The notes under the pieces: generated by a model | What the model saw: the letters and a program-made list of their open reading frames with translations, nothing else | Database searches by the model: none | What the model was told of the DNA's origin: nothing | In this document: positions 52,530-60,838 of the stretch, in pieces | Layout of the letters: each line of letters starts with the position of its first letter | Numbering within the stretch: the stretch's first letter is position 1 | Assembly (NCBI GenBank): GCA_900696645.1 | Contig: CAADGV010000033.1 | Coordinates: forward strand, 310,001 to 374,000 | DNA length: 64,000 bases | Source of the DNA: an uncultured Chlorobiota bacterium | GTDB taxonomy: Bacteria; Bacteroidota; Ignavibacteria; UBA10030; UBA6906 | Direction: 5' to 3' | Position numbers and translations under genes: made by a program

Positions 52530-53915
52530 TCAATCCTCATATTCAGATGAAATATACCCCGGAGCTCTGCCGAGCAACTGGTCAAGCTCCATCGAGGCAA
52601 CATGGTAGTCGTATATAGCCTGCATCCGATTGGTTTTTGCGGTTGTCAACGCCAGTTGTGCATCCGTCACTTCGAGTTGTGTTCCGCTACCGCTTCTGAA
52701 TCGTGTGCTGGCAATGCGGTATCCCTGTTCAGCCAGTTCAACTGTCCGGCCCTGCGCTTCAACGCGTTCACGGGCTCGCTTCAGTGACATCAACGTTGAC
52801 TGTACGGCAGTTTGCAAAGTCATTTCCGTTCTCTTGATGCTCTCTTGTGTCTTCCGCGTTTCAAGCTCGGCCTGTTCAACTCTGGCCCCTGTTCGTAATC
52901 CGTTGAAAATACTCAGTGAGAGAGAAAGTCCAACGACGGAACTTCTCACAAAATCATGAGCGGAAATTCGCAGATCATTCTTTTGAGCTTGAAATTGATA
53001 GTTGCCGAACGCCGCGAGACTTGGAAGATAGTTTGATCGTTCGATTGCCGTATATGCATCATTCACATCTTCCTGATAGCGCAGCGCGATGAGACCCGGG
53101 TTTTGCTTCAACACGGTGCTGGGCGCTTCCTCAAGAACTCCATCATCCACGGGTTTGAATTCAAGCATTCCTTCGACTTCGATCGGTTGACCAAACGGAA
53201 TACCCAAGGCAAGCTTCAGGCCGTTGATTGCAAGCTCCAGGTTGCTTTCAGCCCTGATGACTTCCGGACGTACATTGGCCAACCCGACCTCGGCACGGAG
53301 TTTATCATACTCTGAGATGAGTCCTTGTGCTGCAAGCACGCTTGCATTTCTGAAATTATCCTCGGCATTCTTCAGGTTGGCGATGAGCATTGTCCTCACC
53401 TCAGCGGCAAGCAGAACGCCGTAGAATGCCTTGCGAACTGTAGTGACCGTCTCAAGGAGTTTCGAGCGATATACTTGACGCGCTGCTTGTGAGTAGATTC
53501 TCGCCGTTCCGACTCCGGTAAACACAGCCGAGTTGAACAGGACTTGAGACACCGTCATTGTCAGATCGAACGAATTGTCTGAGCCGATTTCGATTGCCGT
53601 TACTTCACCGCGTTTACTCGCAGCCGAATCGAAAATGTTCGGAAAAAAGAACACCGGCTTTTTGATTGCCCGTGTGTACCTGCCCGAAAGGTCAATACTC
53701 GGCAGGGCGTACCCCCACGCCTCACGGACCTGGGCGTCAGCTTTTCCGACTTCATGCCTTGCCGCTGCAAGTTCATGATTATTCTTGACCGCAAGGCGAA
53801 CCGCTTCCTCGATGGAAAAGCGTTGCGGTTCTCCCGTCTGTGCCGCGCCGGAACCCGATAAGATTATCGTCATCATCAATACAGGCAAGCAGTATTTCAA
53901 CAGGAACATTCTCAT
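52530..53915 (-). CDS. TolC-family outer membrane efflux protein
   Basis: Outer-membrane channel of 461 residues. A signal peptide ends at GAAQ. Two TolC-type repeats follow with long helices (FSIEEAVRLAVKNNHELAAARHEVGKADAQVREAWGYALPSIDLSG; later YRIASTRFRSGSGTQLEVTDAQLALTTAKTNRMQAIYDY). It starts the tolC-adaptor-pump set; 172 bases separate it from the TetR gene, with no promoter match of the window's usual type. Confidence 0.93.
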   Translation of the reverse strand: MRMFLLKYCLPVLMMTIILSGSGAAQTGEPQRFSIEEAVRLAVKNNHELAAARHEVGKADAQVREAWGYALPSIDLSGRYTRAIKKPVFFFPNIFDSAASKRGEVTAIEIGSDNSFDLTMTVSQVLFNSAVFTGVGTARIYSQAARQVYRSKLLETVTTVRKAFYGVLLAAEVRTMLIANLKNAEDNFRNASVLAAQGLISEYDKLRAEVGLANVRPEVIRAESNLELAINGLKLALGIPFGQPIEVEGMLEFKPVDDGVLEEAPSTVLKQNPGLIALRYQEDVNDAYTAIERSNYLPSLAAFGNYQFQAQKNDLRISAHDFVRSSVVGLSLSLSIFNGLRTGARVEQAELETRKTQESIKRTEMTLQTAVQSTLMSLKRARERVEAQGRTVELAEQGYRIASTRFRSGSGTQLEVTDAQLALTTAKTNRMQAIYDYHVASMELDQLLGRAPGYISSEYED

Positions 53916-54087
53916 GGCTTTTGTTTCAAAATATCAGAAGTACTTGAAGTTGTAATACGTAGCGATGGAACATCACATGCAAAGCAGATTTGTGATTCTG
54001 CCAAATGCAGTAAAGAACAGTTGCGGTACTTTGCGGGTTGCGCAGGAAGCAACAGATTATACGTCGCTATTCCCGAATTGGTTGCCG

Positions 54088-54720
54088 TCATGCAACTTCA
54101 CAGCCCTGAAAGAACAATTGAACGAGAAAGTGGGCCTCGCGCTCAGGCTCGAATTCCGAAAGTCCCTTTCCTTCAAACGACCTGCGCAACGTTCTGTTAT
54201 GAACCATTCCCAGAAACACAAATGCCAGCTCGGTAGGTTCTTCGCGAACAATCGTCCGCTTGTTTATTTCCTTTTTAAGAGCCGAGCCGAGAATGTCGGC
54301 TATCCCGCGAAGCCGCTGCATAATCGGTACAAGGCCCACCTCGAGTTGCATCCGGTTCAACTCGCGAGCGAGGATTCGTTGCAGGTCTTCATTCTTCTTG
54401 TGATACTCCATCGTTTGGGTTGCATATCGCAGAAACCGTTCACGCAACGATCCCCCGCCCTCCATAGCCACTTCCGCGATCCGTGCGAGATCGTCAAGCA
54501 TTGCCGATACAATCTCCCGAAACAGGGTTTCTTTGCTGTCGAAGTAATTGTACAATGTCCCCTTCGCGAATTCTGCTTTTGCAGCGATCTCATCTAATGT
54601 TGCATGATCGTAGCCTTTTTGGGCAAATACTTGGCGGGCAGCGTTGACAATCTCTTGACGCTTCGCCAGACGTTCACGCTCTTTTCTCAGCAATGGCTGT
54701 TGGGCTAAACTCATCATCAC
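54088..54720 (-). CDS. TetR/AcrR family transcriptional regulator
   Basis: A 210-residue repressor-type regulator. The N-terminal HTH reads FAQKGYDHATLDEIAAKAEFAKGTLYNYFDSKETLF (residues 35-70); the C-terminal part is a helical ligand domain, TetR-like but family unassigned. It is first in the minus-strand series that continues with tolC-adaptor-pump, so it very likely controls efflux expression and itself in response to an exported compound. No clear palindromic operator was found in the 172-base gap or upstream. Confidence 0.9.
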   Translation of the reverse strand: MMMSLAQQPLLRKERERLAKRQEIVNAARQVFAQKGYDHATLDEIAAKAEFAKGTLYNYFDSKETLFREIVSAMLDDLARIAEVAMEGGGSLRERFLRYATQTMEYHKKNEDLQRILARELNRMQLEVGLVPIMQRLRGIADILGSALKKEINKRTIVREEPTELAFVFLGMVHNRTLRRSFEGKGLSEFEPEREAHFLVQLFFQGCEVA

Positions 54721-54828
54721 TTACCCTTGATGTCGTAATGAGGAAGTCATGCAGTGAATCGACGGTACACTAATTGGACTCATTGGTCATAAGTTATACT
54801 GAATCGTCACGGGAAGCAAGTAGATGTC

Positions 54829-54855
54829 AAAAAAAAGTCACGCCTCGGCGTGACT
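54829..54855 (-). terminator. Intrinsic terminator after apt
   Basis: On the minus strand AGTCACGC pairs with GCGTGACT (54855-54836), loop CGAG, followed by eight T (54836-54829). A typical strong terminator about 32 bases after the apt stop. Confidence 0.9.
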
Positions 54856-54887
54856 GTTGAAGGATTCTACAGCTACGTTACACGACG

Positions 54888-55421
54888 CTATTCGCTATCA
54901 TACTTGATTACTGAAAATACGTCGTATGCCTGAAGTCGTTCACGGGCATTGAGAAACGACAACTCGATCAGGAAGCCGAGACTCACAATCGTTGCTCCAA
55001 GCCGTTCCACCAATTTTGCTGTAGCCAGTATCGTCCCCCCCGTTGCAAGCAAATCATCAACAATAAGAACACGATCCTCGGAGGAAATTCCATCCTTATG
55101 AATTTCGACGGCATCGGTTCCGTATTCCAGTTTGTATTCCTCACGGATTATCTCTGCCGGCAGTTTTTTCGGTTTGCGGACGGGGACGAAACCTGCGCCA
55201 AGGGTGTACGCAAGCGGTGCCCCGAAAATGAAGCCTCGTGATTCAACGCTAACGACTTTGGAGATTTCCTTTGAGCGATAGTGTTCGTGCAGAATATCAA
55301 TTGCCCGGTTGAAGGCAACGCGATCCTTGAGCAGAGTTGTGATGTCACGAAAGACAATCCCCTTCTTCGGAAAGTCAGGGATGCTTCTGATGGATGCGAT
55401 GAGATCCGGATTCCTTACCAT
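54888..55421 (-). CDS. apt: Adenine phosphoribosyltransferase
   Basis: Salvages adenine to AMP with PRPP. The 177-residue protein begins IASIRSIPDFPKKGIVFRDITTLLKD, has KVVSVESRGFIFGAPLAYTLGAGFVPVRKPKKLP and the PRPP loop RVLIVDDLLATGGTILATAKL. Standard length. The start overlaps the stop of the enoyl-CoA hydratase gene by 7 bases, so it is likely coupled to that gene; a terminator follows. Confidence 0.97.
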   Translation of the reverse strand: MVRNPDLIASIRSIPDFPKKGIVFRDITTLLKDRVAFNRAIDILHEHYRSKEISKVVSVESRGFIFGAPLAYTLGAGFVPVRKPKKLPAEIIREEYKLEYGTDAVEIHKDGISSEDRVLIVDDLLATGGTILATAKLVERLGATIVSLGFLIELSFLNARERLQAYDVFSVIKYDSE

Positions 55422-56197
55422 TGTAATTTTTCCTTATTGAGAAAAGCCGCAATCCCCTCTTTGCAATCAGGAGTCATGCGGGCGGCAGCGTTCATGTTTG
55501 CAGCGAAATCAAGGGCTTCCATGAGGTTCAATCCATGCAGCTTTGACAGCATCTCCTTGCATAATCCCATTGCAAGAAGGCTGTTGTTCTGCAAAAGGTC
55601 ACTCACTAATTTCTCTATCGTTTGTTCAAAAACAGCAGCCGGAACAACGATGTTTACCAGACCGATTGTTGCTGCTTCATTTGCAGAAATCATGTTTCCG
55701 CGCAGAACCAATTCTCGTGCCTTCCCCTCGCCTACGCGCTTGATGAGAAAAATCATCACAACCGCAGGTATAAACCCGATTCGCACTTCCGTATAACCGA
55801 ACGATGCATTTTCCTCAGTTGCTATCACGATGTCGCAGACGCTCGCGAGTCCGCAGCCTCCTGCAAGTGCCGGTCCGTGAACGGCGGCAATCACAGGCTT
55901 TCTGAGTTCGTAGATTGTTTTGAAGAGATGCGTAAGTTTGTTCGAGTCTGCGCGGTTTTCTTCGAGATCATACTTTGCTATCCTGCTGAGGTACTCAAGG
56001 TCAGCCCCGGCGCAGAATGCGGGTCCCGCCCCACGCACAATGATCACCTTCACGTTCTGGTCGCGTGCAGCATGCTGAAAAGCAGTGCCAAGCTCGCCAA
56101 CCATCGCATCGTCCAACGCGTTCCGTTTCTCCGGACGGTTCAACGTGATTGTTGCTTTTCGATTGGATGTTTCGTAGAGAAGTCGGGAGAATTGCAT
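55415..56197 (-). CDS. Enoyl-CoA hydratase/isomerase family protein
   Basis: Crotonase-fold enzyme of 260 residues acting on an enoyl-CoA. Oxyanion-hole segments GPAFCAGADLEYL and AAVHGPALAGGCGLASVCDIVIA are present, as is the catalytic-region FGYTEVRIGFIPAVV (Glu in the GYTEVRIG position). It looks close to methylglutaconyl-CoA or general short-chain hydratases. It overlaps apt by 7 bases. TATTTTG preceded by TTG at 20 bases lies just before the ATG (56202-56231, minus strand); if used, transcription would start at or next to the ATG, i.e. a leaderless message. Confidence 0.9.
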   Translation of the reverse strand: MQFSRLLYETSNRKATITLNRPEKRNALDDAMVGELGTAFQHAARDQNVKVIIVRGAGPAFCAGADLEYLSRIAKYDLEENRADSNKLTHLFKTIYELRKPVIAAVHGPALAGGCGLASVCDIVIATEENASFGYTEVRIGFIPAVVMIFLIKRVGEGKARELVLRGNMISANEAATIGLVNIVVPAAVFEQTIEKLVSDLLQNNSLLAMGLCKEMLSKLHGLNLMEALDFAANMNAAARMTPDCKEGIAAFLNKEKLQW

Positions 56198-56276
56198 GGC
56201 TCAAAATAGGAAGAAGCCGTTGCAAAAACAAGAAATTGGCGACTCTCCGCTCTCCCTTTTGATTTGCCGCACTCGT

Positions 56277-56567
56277 CTATCCAAACAGCGTATGGAAGAA
56301 TCCCGCCAGAAATATGAAGAAGAAGATTGAAATCCCGAGCCCGAACGCATACATGATGAGCATAGCGCGAGCCCAATTCTGCTTGTTCACATTTGTGTTA
56401 TTGTCAACCGCCCACACAATCAGGAATATGAATCCGACACGTGGAATGATCTGGATTGGTAGATTGACCACCCACGCCTTCAGCGACATAGGAGATGTAT
56501 CGGACTGGTTGGTGAGCGGCGAGAACGAATTGGCCGACGGAACGGAACTATGATGTTCCGGATTCAT
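56277..56567 (-). CDS. Small membrane protein of unknown function
   Basis: A 96-residue protein with a polar, Ser-rich N-terminus and two hydrophobic helices (IQIIPRVGFIFLIVWAV and LIMYAFGLGISIFFFIFLAGFFHTLF). I do not recognise the family. AGGAGA about five bases before the ATG supports expression. It is upstream of enoyl-CoA hydratase on the same strand and divergent from the HD-type gene. Confidence 0.65.
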   Translation of the reverse strand: MNPEHHSSVPSANSFSPLTNQSDTSPMSLKAWVVNLPIQIIPRVGFIFLIVWAVDNNTNVNKQNWARAMLIMYAFGLGISIFFFIFLAGFFHTLFG

Positions 56568-56674
56568 GACTTCTCCTGATTGTTAAACAATTCTCTAACT
56601 CTAACGATGGAAAGGAGTTGCCGGAGAAGCTATCATTCTAAAAACTAAAAATGAAAATTGACACATTTCTGCAC

Positions 56675-56704
56675 TTGCATTCAACACATGTTCCGATGTA
56701 TAAT
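56675..56704 (+). promoter_or_regulatory. Possible promoter for the HD-type gene
   Basis: TATAAT at 56699-56704 with TTGCAT at 56675-56680, spacing 18. This is sigma70-like and does not follow the TTG-N20-TANNTTTG pattern used elsewhere in the window, so it is only a candidate. GGAG at 56722-56725 then leads the ATG at 56732. Confidence 0.35.
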
Positions 56705-56731
56705 GAGAATAGCAACAATGTGGAGCTTTGA

Positions 56732-57946
56732 ATGAGATACAATGCGGGCATTTCCCGTCTTCAGAAAGACCCCCGATACCACGACGCAAAGGATGCGCTG
56801 TGGAGTATTCTTCACCATCGGGTTCCGTCAGACGCAACGCTTGCGCGGGTGTTCGGGACGGAGAAATCGCGATACGTGAGGCATCTGGTTGGAGATTTTA
56901 TTACGAAGAATCCGCATACGGGAAAGAAACCGCGGGCACATGACAATGCAGCGCCGACTGAGATCGGCGACAAGCGATTCGACCTTGAGAAGAAAGAATC
57001 ATACCAACGCAGTCAACTGCGACTGCTGCAATGGCAGGTTCCCGATCTGTCGGATCTCACGGACTTGTACGGCACGTACGCGCAAACCGTCCGGAAGGTT
57101 TTTCAACTGTTCCTCGATACCGGACTCAAGCGAAAATGCGGTATTTCAACGGCTGCGCATCTTAACAGAGTAGGCGCGTTAACCGGTGCGATGGGAATTG
57201 ATGATGATACCACCCGGCGCTACAGCGCCATCGGCGCATTGCATGATTGTATTGAGGATCTTCTCAACCGCGTACGGAACGCGAAAGGCAGAGTTTACGG
57301 TCTCTCGGGATATGACAAGTTTGTTGATGTGCATCTTCCGGCAGAACTACAAACCTCCGTTGTTCAGCTCACGAATCACTACGATCTGATCCTCGAGCAT
57401 ATCCACACCGACCTTACACGTAACGAGCGGCTGTTTTCCCAGAAGACAGTTCTTCTGTTTCTCGAGAAAATGATGCGACGCGGCTTGCCTGAGTTGGTCA
57501 GCTACGTATCACGCATGCACGACGTTCTTTCAAAGGTTGATCCGGACAAGAGCTTTGCGGAATCGGCAAAATGGGTTCTGTACAAGGAGTTGTATATTCA
57601 CGACATGGCGCAAACGACACATCAAATTAGCAACTACCGGACGTACGAGATAAAGGCGATTGACCTTTCGGACAACGCCCACGGCAGGGACGCCCTGGCA
57701 ATGTCGGGCAGGATCAAAAACCTGATCAAGATGGATATGTGGGCCCGGGAAGGCTATGCTCTCAAGTCCTCCTGGCGGCCACTGAATAATCACATCGCCG
57801 AACTTGAAGAAGATGCCCTTGTTCACGCGGAACATCTTCTGATTCGTGATTTTCTCGAAGGTGCCTCAACCCTGGACTTCGTCAGCTCCGCACTCATCAA
57901 AATCAACGACCTCTCCCCTGTGTTCTATGTTGACGACATTCCTTAG
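56732..57946 (+). CDS. HD-domain protein resembling the (p)ppGpp hydrolase of RelA/SpoT
   Basis: A 404-residue cytosolic protein with no family I can name. The central part carries the metal and catalytic layout of the RSH hydrolase: His143, His171-Asp172 with HDCIED (Glu175, Asp176), and a late K308xxD311xxxN315, matching K-x-x-D-x-x-x-N of RelA/SpoT. Between HDxxED and that last motif lie about 135 residues instead of about 65, so an insertion is present. No synthetase or TGS domain follows. The N-terminal 130 residues and the last 80 are helical and unassigned. GGAG precedes the ATG. It may cleave (p)ppGpp or another nucleotide; this is inferred. Confidence 0.6.
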   Translation: MRYNAGISRLQKDPRYHDAKDALWSILHHRVPSDATLARVFGTEKSRYVRHLVGDFITKNPHTGKKPRAHDNAAPTEIGDKRFDLEKKESYQRSQLRLLQWQVPDLSDLTDLYGTYAQTVRKVFQLFLDTGLKRKCGISTAAHLNRVGALTGAMGIDDDTTRRYSAIGALHDCIEDLLNRVRNAKGRVYGLSGYDKFVDVHLPAELQTSVVQLTNHYDLILEHIHTDLTRNERLFSQKTVLLFLEKMMRRGLPELVSYVSRMHDVLSKVDPDKSFAESAKWVLYKELYIHDMAQTTHQISNYRTYEIKAIDLSDNAHGRDALAMSGRIKNLIKMDMWAREGYALKSSWRPLNNHIAELEEDALVHAEHLLIRDFLEGASTLDFVSSALIKINDLSPVFYVDDIP

Positions 57947-57954
57947 TCGTCAAG

Positions 57955-57992
57955 CAAAAGAAAGCCGTCATGCAGGTACTATGCATGACGGC
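57955..57992 (-). terminator. Intrinsic terminator after glnA
   Basis: A perfect 11-base-pair stem (GCCGTCATGCA at 57964-57974, TGCATGACGGC at 57982-57992), loop 7. On the minus strand it is followed by TTTCTTTTG, so it ends glnA; the hairpin can also slow transcripts arriving from the HD-type gene on the plus strand. Confidence 0.85.
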
Positions 57993-58022
57993 AAGATTTA
58001 ACGAAGGTGCTCTTCCAGACAA

Positions 58023-59453
58023 TCAACAATCAAAATACAGCCCGAATTCGTAGGGATGTGGCCGCAGCGCCATTGCTTTGACCTCCTTCTCCATCTTGTA
58101 CGTTATCCACGTTTCGATAACGTCATTCGTAAACACGTCGCCACGAAGCAGAAAATCGTGATCACGTTCAAGGGCCTTGATAGCCTGTTCAAGGGAGCCC
58201 GGCGTTGATGGCACATTCTTCAATTCTTCCGGTGCAAGGTCGTAGATATCCTTGTCAAGAGGCTCTCCCGGATCTATCTTGTTGATAATGCCGTCAAGTC
58301 CCGCCAGCAACATTGCGGCAAATTGCAGGTACGGATTTCCCGACGCATCCGGACACCGGAACTCAATTCGCTTCGATTTCGGGCTTGAGGAATACATCGG
58401 GATACGAACTGAAGCGCTGCGGTTGCGCTGGGAATACGCAAGGTTCACCGGCGCCTCAAATCCCGGCACAAGACGCTTGTACGAATTGGTTGTCGGGTTG
58501 GTGAATGCACACAATGCCGGCGCATGTTTCAATAGGCCGCCAATATAGTACAAGGCCATTTCGCTGAGGTTTGCATACCCGTTTCCGTAGAACAACGGCT
58601 TGCCGCCTTTCCACAAACTCTGATGCACGTGCATTCCCGATCCGTTGTCTCCAAAAATCGGCTTTGGCATGAACGTAGCAGTTTTGCCTCGTGCTACGGC
58701 CGTATTCTTGATGATGTACTTGAACATCATCATATCATCGGCATGTTTCAAAAGTGAGGCAAACTTCAAATCAATCTCCGCTTGTCCGCCGCTTGCCACT
58801 TCGTGATGCTGTGTTTCGACATCAAGCCCCACCCCCATCATGTTCAATACCATTTCATTGCGAAGATCCATCAGATGATCTGTAGGCGGGGCGGGATAGT
58901 ATCCTTCCTTGTGACGCGGTTTGTAGCCGAGGTTGGGCATTTCGTCACGACCAGAGTTCCAACGTCCCTCAATCGAATCCACATGGTAGTAACTGCTGTG
59001 TCCTTGTGTGTCGAAGCGGATATCATCAAAGATGAAGAACTCGGCCTCAGCACCCATGAATGCCGTGTCAGCAATACCTGTTGACTGCAAATACTGCTCT
59101 GCTTTGTGTGCAATACCTCGGGCGCAACGGCTGAAGCGCTCTTTCGTCAGCGGATCGAAAATCTCGCAAATGAAACTGACTGTCTTCACCTGTACAAACG
59201 GATCGATGATGGCAGTTTTCGGGTCCGGCATCATCAACATATCGCTTTCGTTGATTGCTTTGAAGCCGCGGATCGACGAGCCGTCAAATCCGAATCCGTC
59301 CTGAAACGATGATTCTTCCAGCCGATGAACAGGCACTGTCACGTGCTGCCATACCCCGAGAAGATCAACGAATTTGAGATCGACCATTTGCACGTCATTG
59401 TCCTTGATCATCTTGAAGACGTTGGCAGTTGCCGATGCACCTTTCTTAGCCAT
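58023..59453 (-). CDS. glnA: Glutamine synthetase, type I
   Basis: Makes glutamine from glutamate, ammonia and ATP; dodecamer in the cytosol. The 476 residues begin with the beta-grasp part ([33 protein letters not shown]), have [12 protein letters not shown], the ATP site [41 protein letters not shown] and [10 protein letters not shown]. The Tyr of the adenylylation loop is kept (Y404 in DIYDLAPEE), so covalent regulation by an adenylyltransferase is possible. It is 81 bases after lrp and ends at a terminator. Confidence 0.97.
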   Translation of the reverse strand: MAKKGASATANVFKMIKDNDVQMVDLKFVDLLGVWQHVTVPVHRLEESSFQDGFGFDGSSIRGFKAINESDMLMMPDPKTAIIDPFVQVKTVSFICEIFDPLTKERFSRCARGIAHKAEQYLQSTGIADTAFMGAEAEFFIFDDIRFDTQGHSSYYHVDSIEGRWNSGRDEMPNLGYKPRHKEGYYPAPPTDHLMDLRNEMVLNMMGVGLDVETQHHEVASGGQAEIDLKFASLLKHADDMMMFKYIIKNTAVARGKTATFMPKPIFGDNGSGMHVHQSLWKGGKPLFYGNGYANLSEMALYYIGGLLKHAPALCAFTNPTTNSYKRLVPGFEAPVNLAYSQRNRSASVRIPMYSSSPKSKRIEFRCPDASGNPYLQFAAMLLAGLDGIINKIDPGEPLDKDIYDLAPEELKNVPSTPGSLEQAIKALERDHDFLLRGDVFTNDVIETWITYKMEKEVKAMALRPHPYEFGLYFDC

Positions 59454-59534
59454 GAGTTTCCCCGCTTGTTAGTAAATGATTGAATGGTTATGAAGCTACT
59501 GTTATAAGTAATCTCGGATCATCGTACCTGAATG

Positions 59535-60011
59535 CTATTTGCCGGCTTCGGCCTTCACGTAGAATGTCTCTTTTGCAGTCGAAAGAACGAGGCTTGTCCG
59601 CGTGCTGACGACTCCGTTCCATGCCTGAATCTTCGCAAGAAGTTTTTCAAGAGACTCAGTGTTCTTTGTTCTGATTTTCAGAAGATGCGATCCTTCTCCT
59701 GTTATGGCATGACACTCCAGAATGTCATCCACGTGTCGCGCATGATCAAGAAAAGCATTGAAATGCTTTGATGAATCGACTCGCACAAAAATGAAGGCGG
59801 TAATATCCCTCCCCAACTTCTTATGATCGACAGTCGCGACATATCCGGTAATAACGCCGTTTTCCTCGAGTTTCTTCAGTCTGTCGCTGACGGCGGGAAG
59901 CGAGAGCCCGACAGCCTCGGCGAGATCGTTTCGCTTTGTTCTCCCGTTCTTCTGAAGAATATCAATCAGCCTGGCATCAATATCATCACAAATGAAGGTT
60001 GACAAACGCAA
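59535..60011 (-). CDS. Lrp/AsnC family transcriptional regulator
   Basis: Amino-acid-responsive DNA-binding protein of 158 residues. The HTH reads LIDILQKNGRTKRNDLAEAVGLSLPAVSDRLKKLEENGVI; the RAM domain follows, with DRIFIFVRVDSS-type strands and CHAITGEGSHLLKI, then LLAKIQAWNGVVSTRTSLVLST. A perfect TTG-N20-TANNTTTG promoter lies upstream. Directly upstream of glnA on the same strand, it likely controls nitrogen assimilation genes including glnA. Confidence 0.93.
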   Translation of the reverse strand: MRLSTFICDDIDARLIDILQKNGRTKRNDLAEAVGLSLPAVSDRLKKLEENGVITGYVATVDHKKLGRDITAFIFVRVDSSKHFNAFLDHARHVDDILECHAITGEGSHLLKIRTKNTESLEKLLAKIQAWNGVVSTRTSLVLSTAKETFYVKAEAGK

Positions 60012-60049
60012 TTACCTCAGTTTCTAAGGTCTGATACAATTGATGGCTT

Positions 60050-60080
60050 CAAATATAAGGCGTGAATACCTCTTTGTCAA
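60050..60080 (-). promoter_or_regulatory. Bacteroidota-type promoter for lrp (TTG-N20-TATATTTG)
   Basis: On the minus strand TTG (start of TTGACA) at 60080-60078, 20 bases, TATATTTG at 60057-60050, a perfect match. The start would be near 60043, about 30 bases before the lrp ATG. Beyond it, 60081-60244 holds nothing I can assign. Confidence 0.7.
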
Positions 60081-60244
60081 GTCTTTTCTTAGACTCGTGA
60101 CGCAGAATAACGGAATTAGAGCTGTAACCGCGAAAATGCAATGCGGAAGGGATTATAGGGGGAAGTGCGGATGGGTCGGAGCGAAGCTACCTCAAAAGTT
60201 GTCCGTAGATGCACCAAACTCGGCAAGCATCGGGCGGCGGACTT

Positions 60245-60754
60245 TCATCCTTCCTTTTCCTTTGAGGATGCATTCCTACCGAGCAGATAGCCTGCAATTG
60301 TTCCGAACAAACCCATTGCGGGAGCAATTTGGTCATTGCTGTAACCTGCAGTAATCAAGAACAACGTTGACCCGATAATGATCGTGACGAGGATCCCACG
60401 ATACGACATATCAGGGTTGAGAACTTTCGTGCGAATCAACCACACCTGGCCTATCATCATGATCAGCGTGAATCCCAGAACTATCACCGACAGCCAGAAC
60501 TCGAAACTCGACATCGGGTCGGGACCCTCGCGTACGGGAACCTGCTTGCTTGTCGGCGGCGACAATATCTCTCCTCCACTGCTGTCGTTGCCTGTGTCTT
60601 TCAATACAGAGCTTGTCTGCCCGGCAACTGTTTCTGTCGGGGATTGTCGTTTCGGCGACATTGTGACTGTGTCCGTTCGCGCCAGCCGCTCCGGCATCAT
60701 TTGCGCCGACGTTACGACCGGCAAGAACAGCGCGTACAAAAGAATACTTCGCAT
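60245..60754 (-). CDS. Secreted or membrane protein of unknown function
   Basis: A 169-residue protein, unrecognised. It begins with a signal peptide (MRSILLYALFLPVVTSAQ), has a disordered Ser/Thr/Pro-rich middle (residues 20-80), then two membrane helices (FEFWLSVIVLGFTLIMMIGQVWLI and GILVTIIIGSTLFLITAG) and ends in a Gly-Leu stretch and charged tail. AAGGAG lies nine bases before the ATG. It is separate from its neighbours by 84 and 233 bases. Confidence 0.7.
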   Translation of the reverse strand: MRSILLYALFLPVVTSAQMMPERLARTDTVTMSPKRQSPTETVAGQTSSVLKDTGNDSSGGEILSPPTSKQVPVREGPDPMSSFEFWLSVIVLGFTLIMMIGQVWLIRTKVLNPDMSYRGILVTIIIGSTLFLITAGYSNDQIAPAMGLFGTIAGYLLGRNASSKEKEG

Positions 60755-60838
60755 CGCAGTTACTCCTTAAGTGGCACATGGGCGAGTATGCTTCTCACGT
60801 GCGGTTATCTAAGGATTTTTCCCTTTACCTACAAACAT

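Noticed and set aside
53965-54597. 210-codon plus-strand frame over the TetR gene
   Set aside because: The minus-strand TetR HTH is unmistakable; the plus-strand product shows no domain.
54721-54836. TetR operator palindrome around TTGGACTCATTGGTC
   Set aside because: Only a GAC/GTC three-base symmetry is present; too weak to call an operator.
60052-60080. E. coli-type sigma70 promoter reading (TTGACA-N17-TATATT) for lrp
   Set aside because: The same bases fit TTG-N20-TANNTTTG, which is repeated with identical spacing elsewhere in the window, so that reading is preferred.
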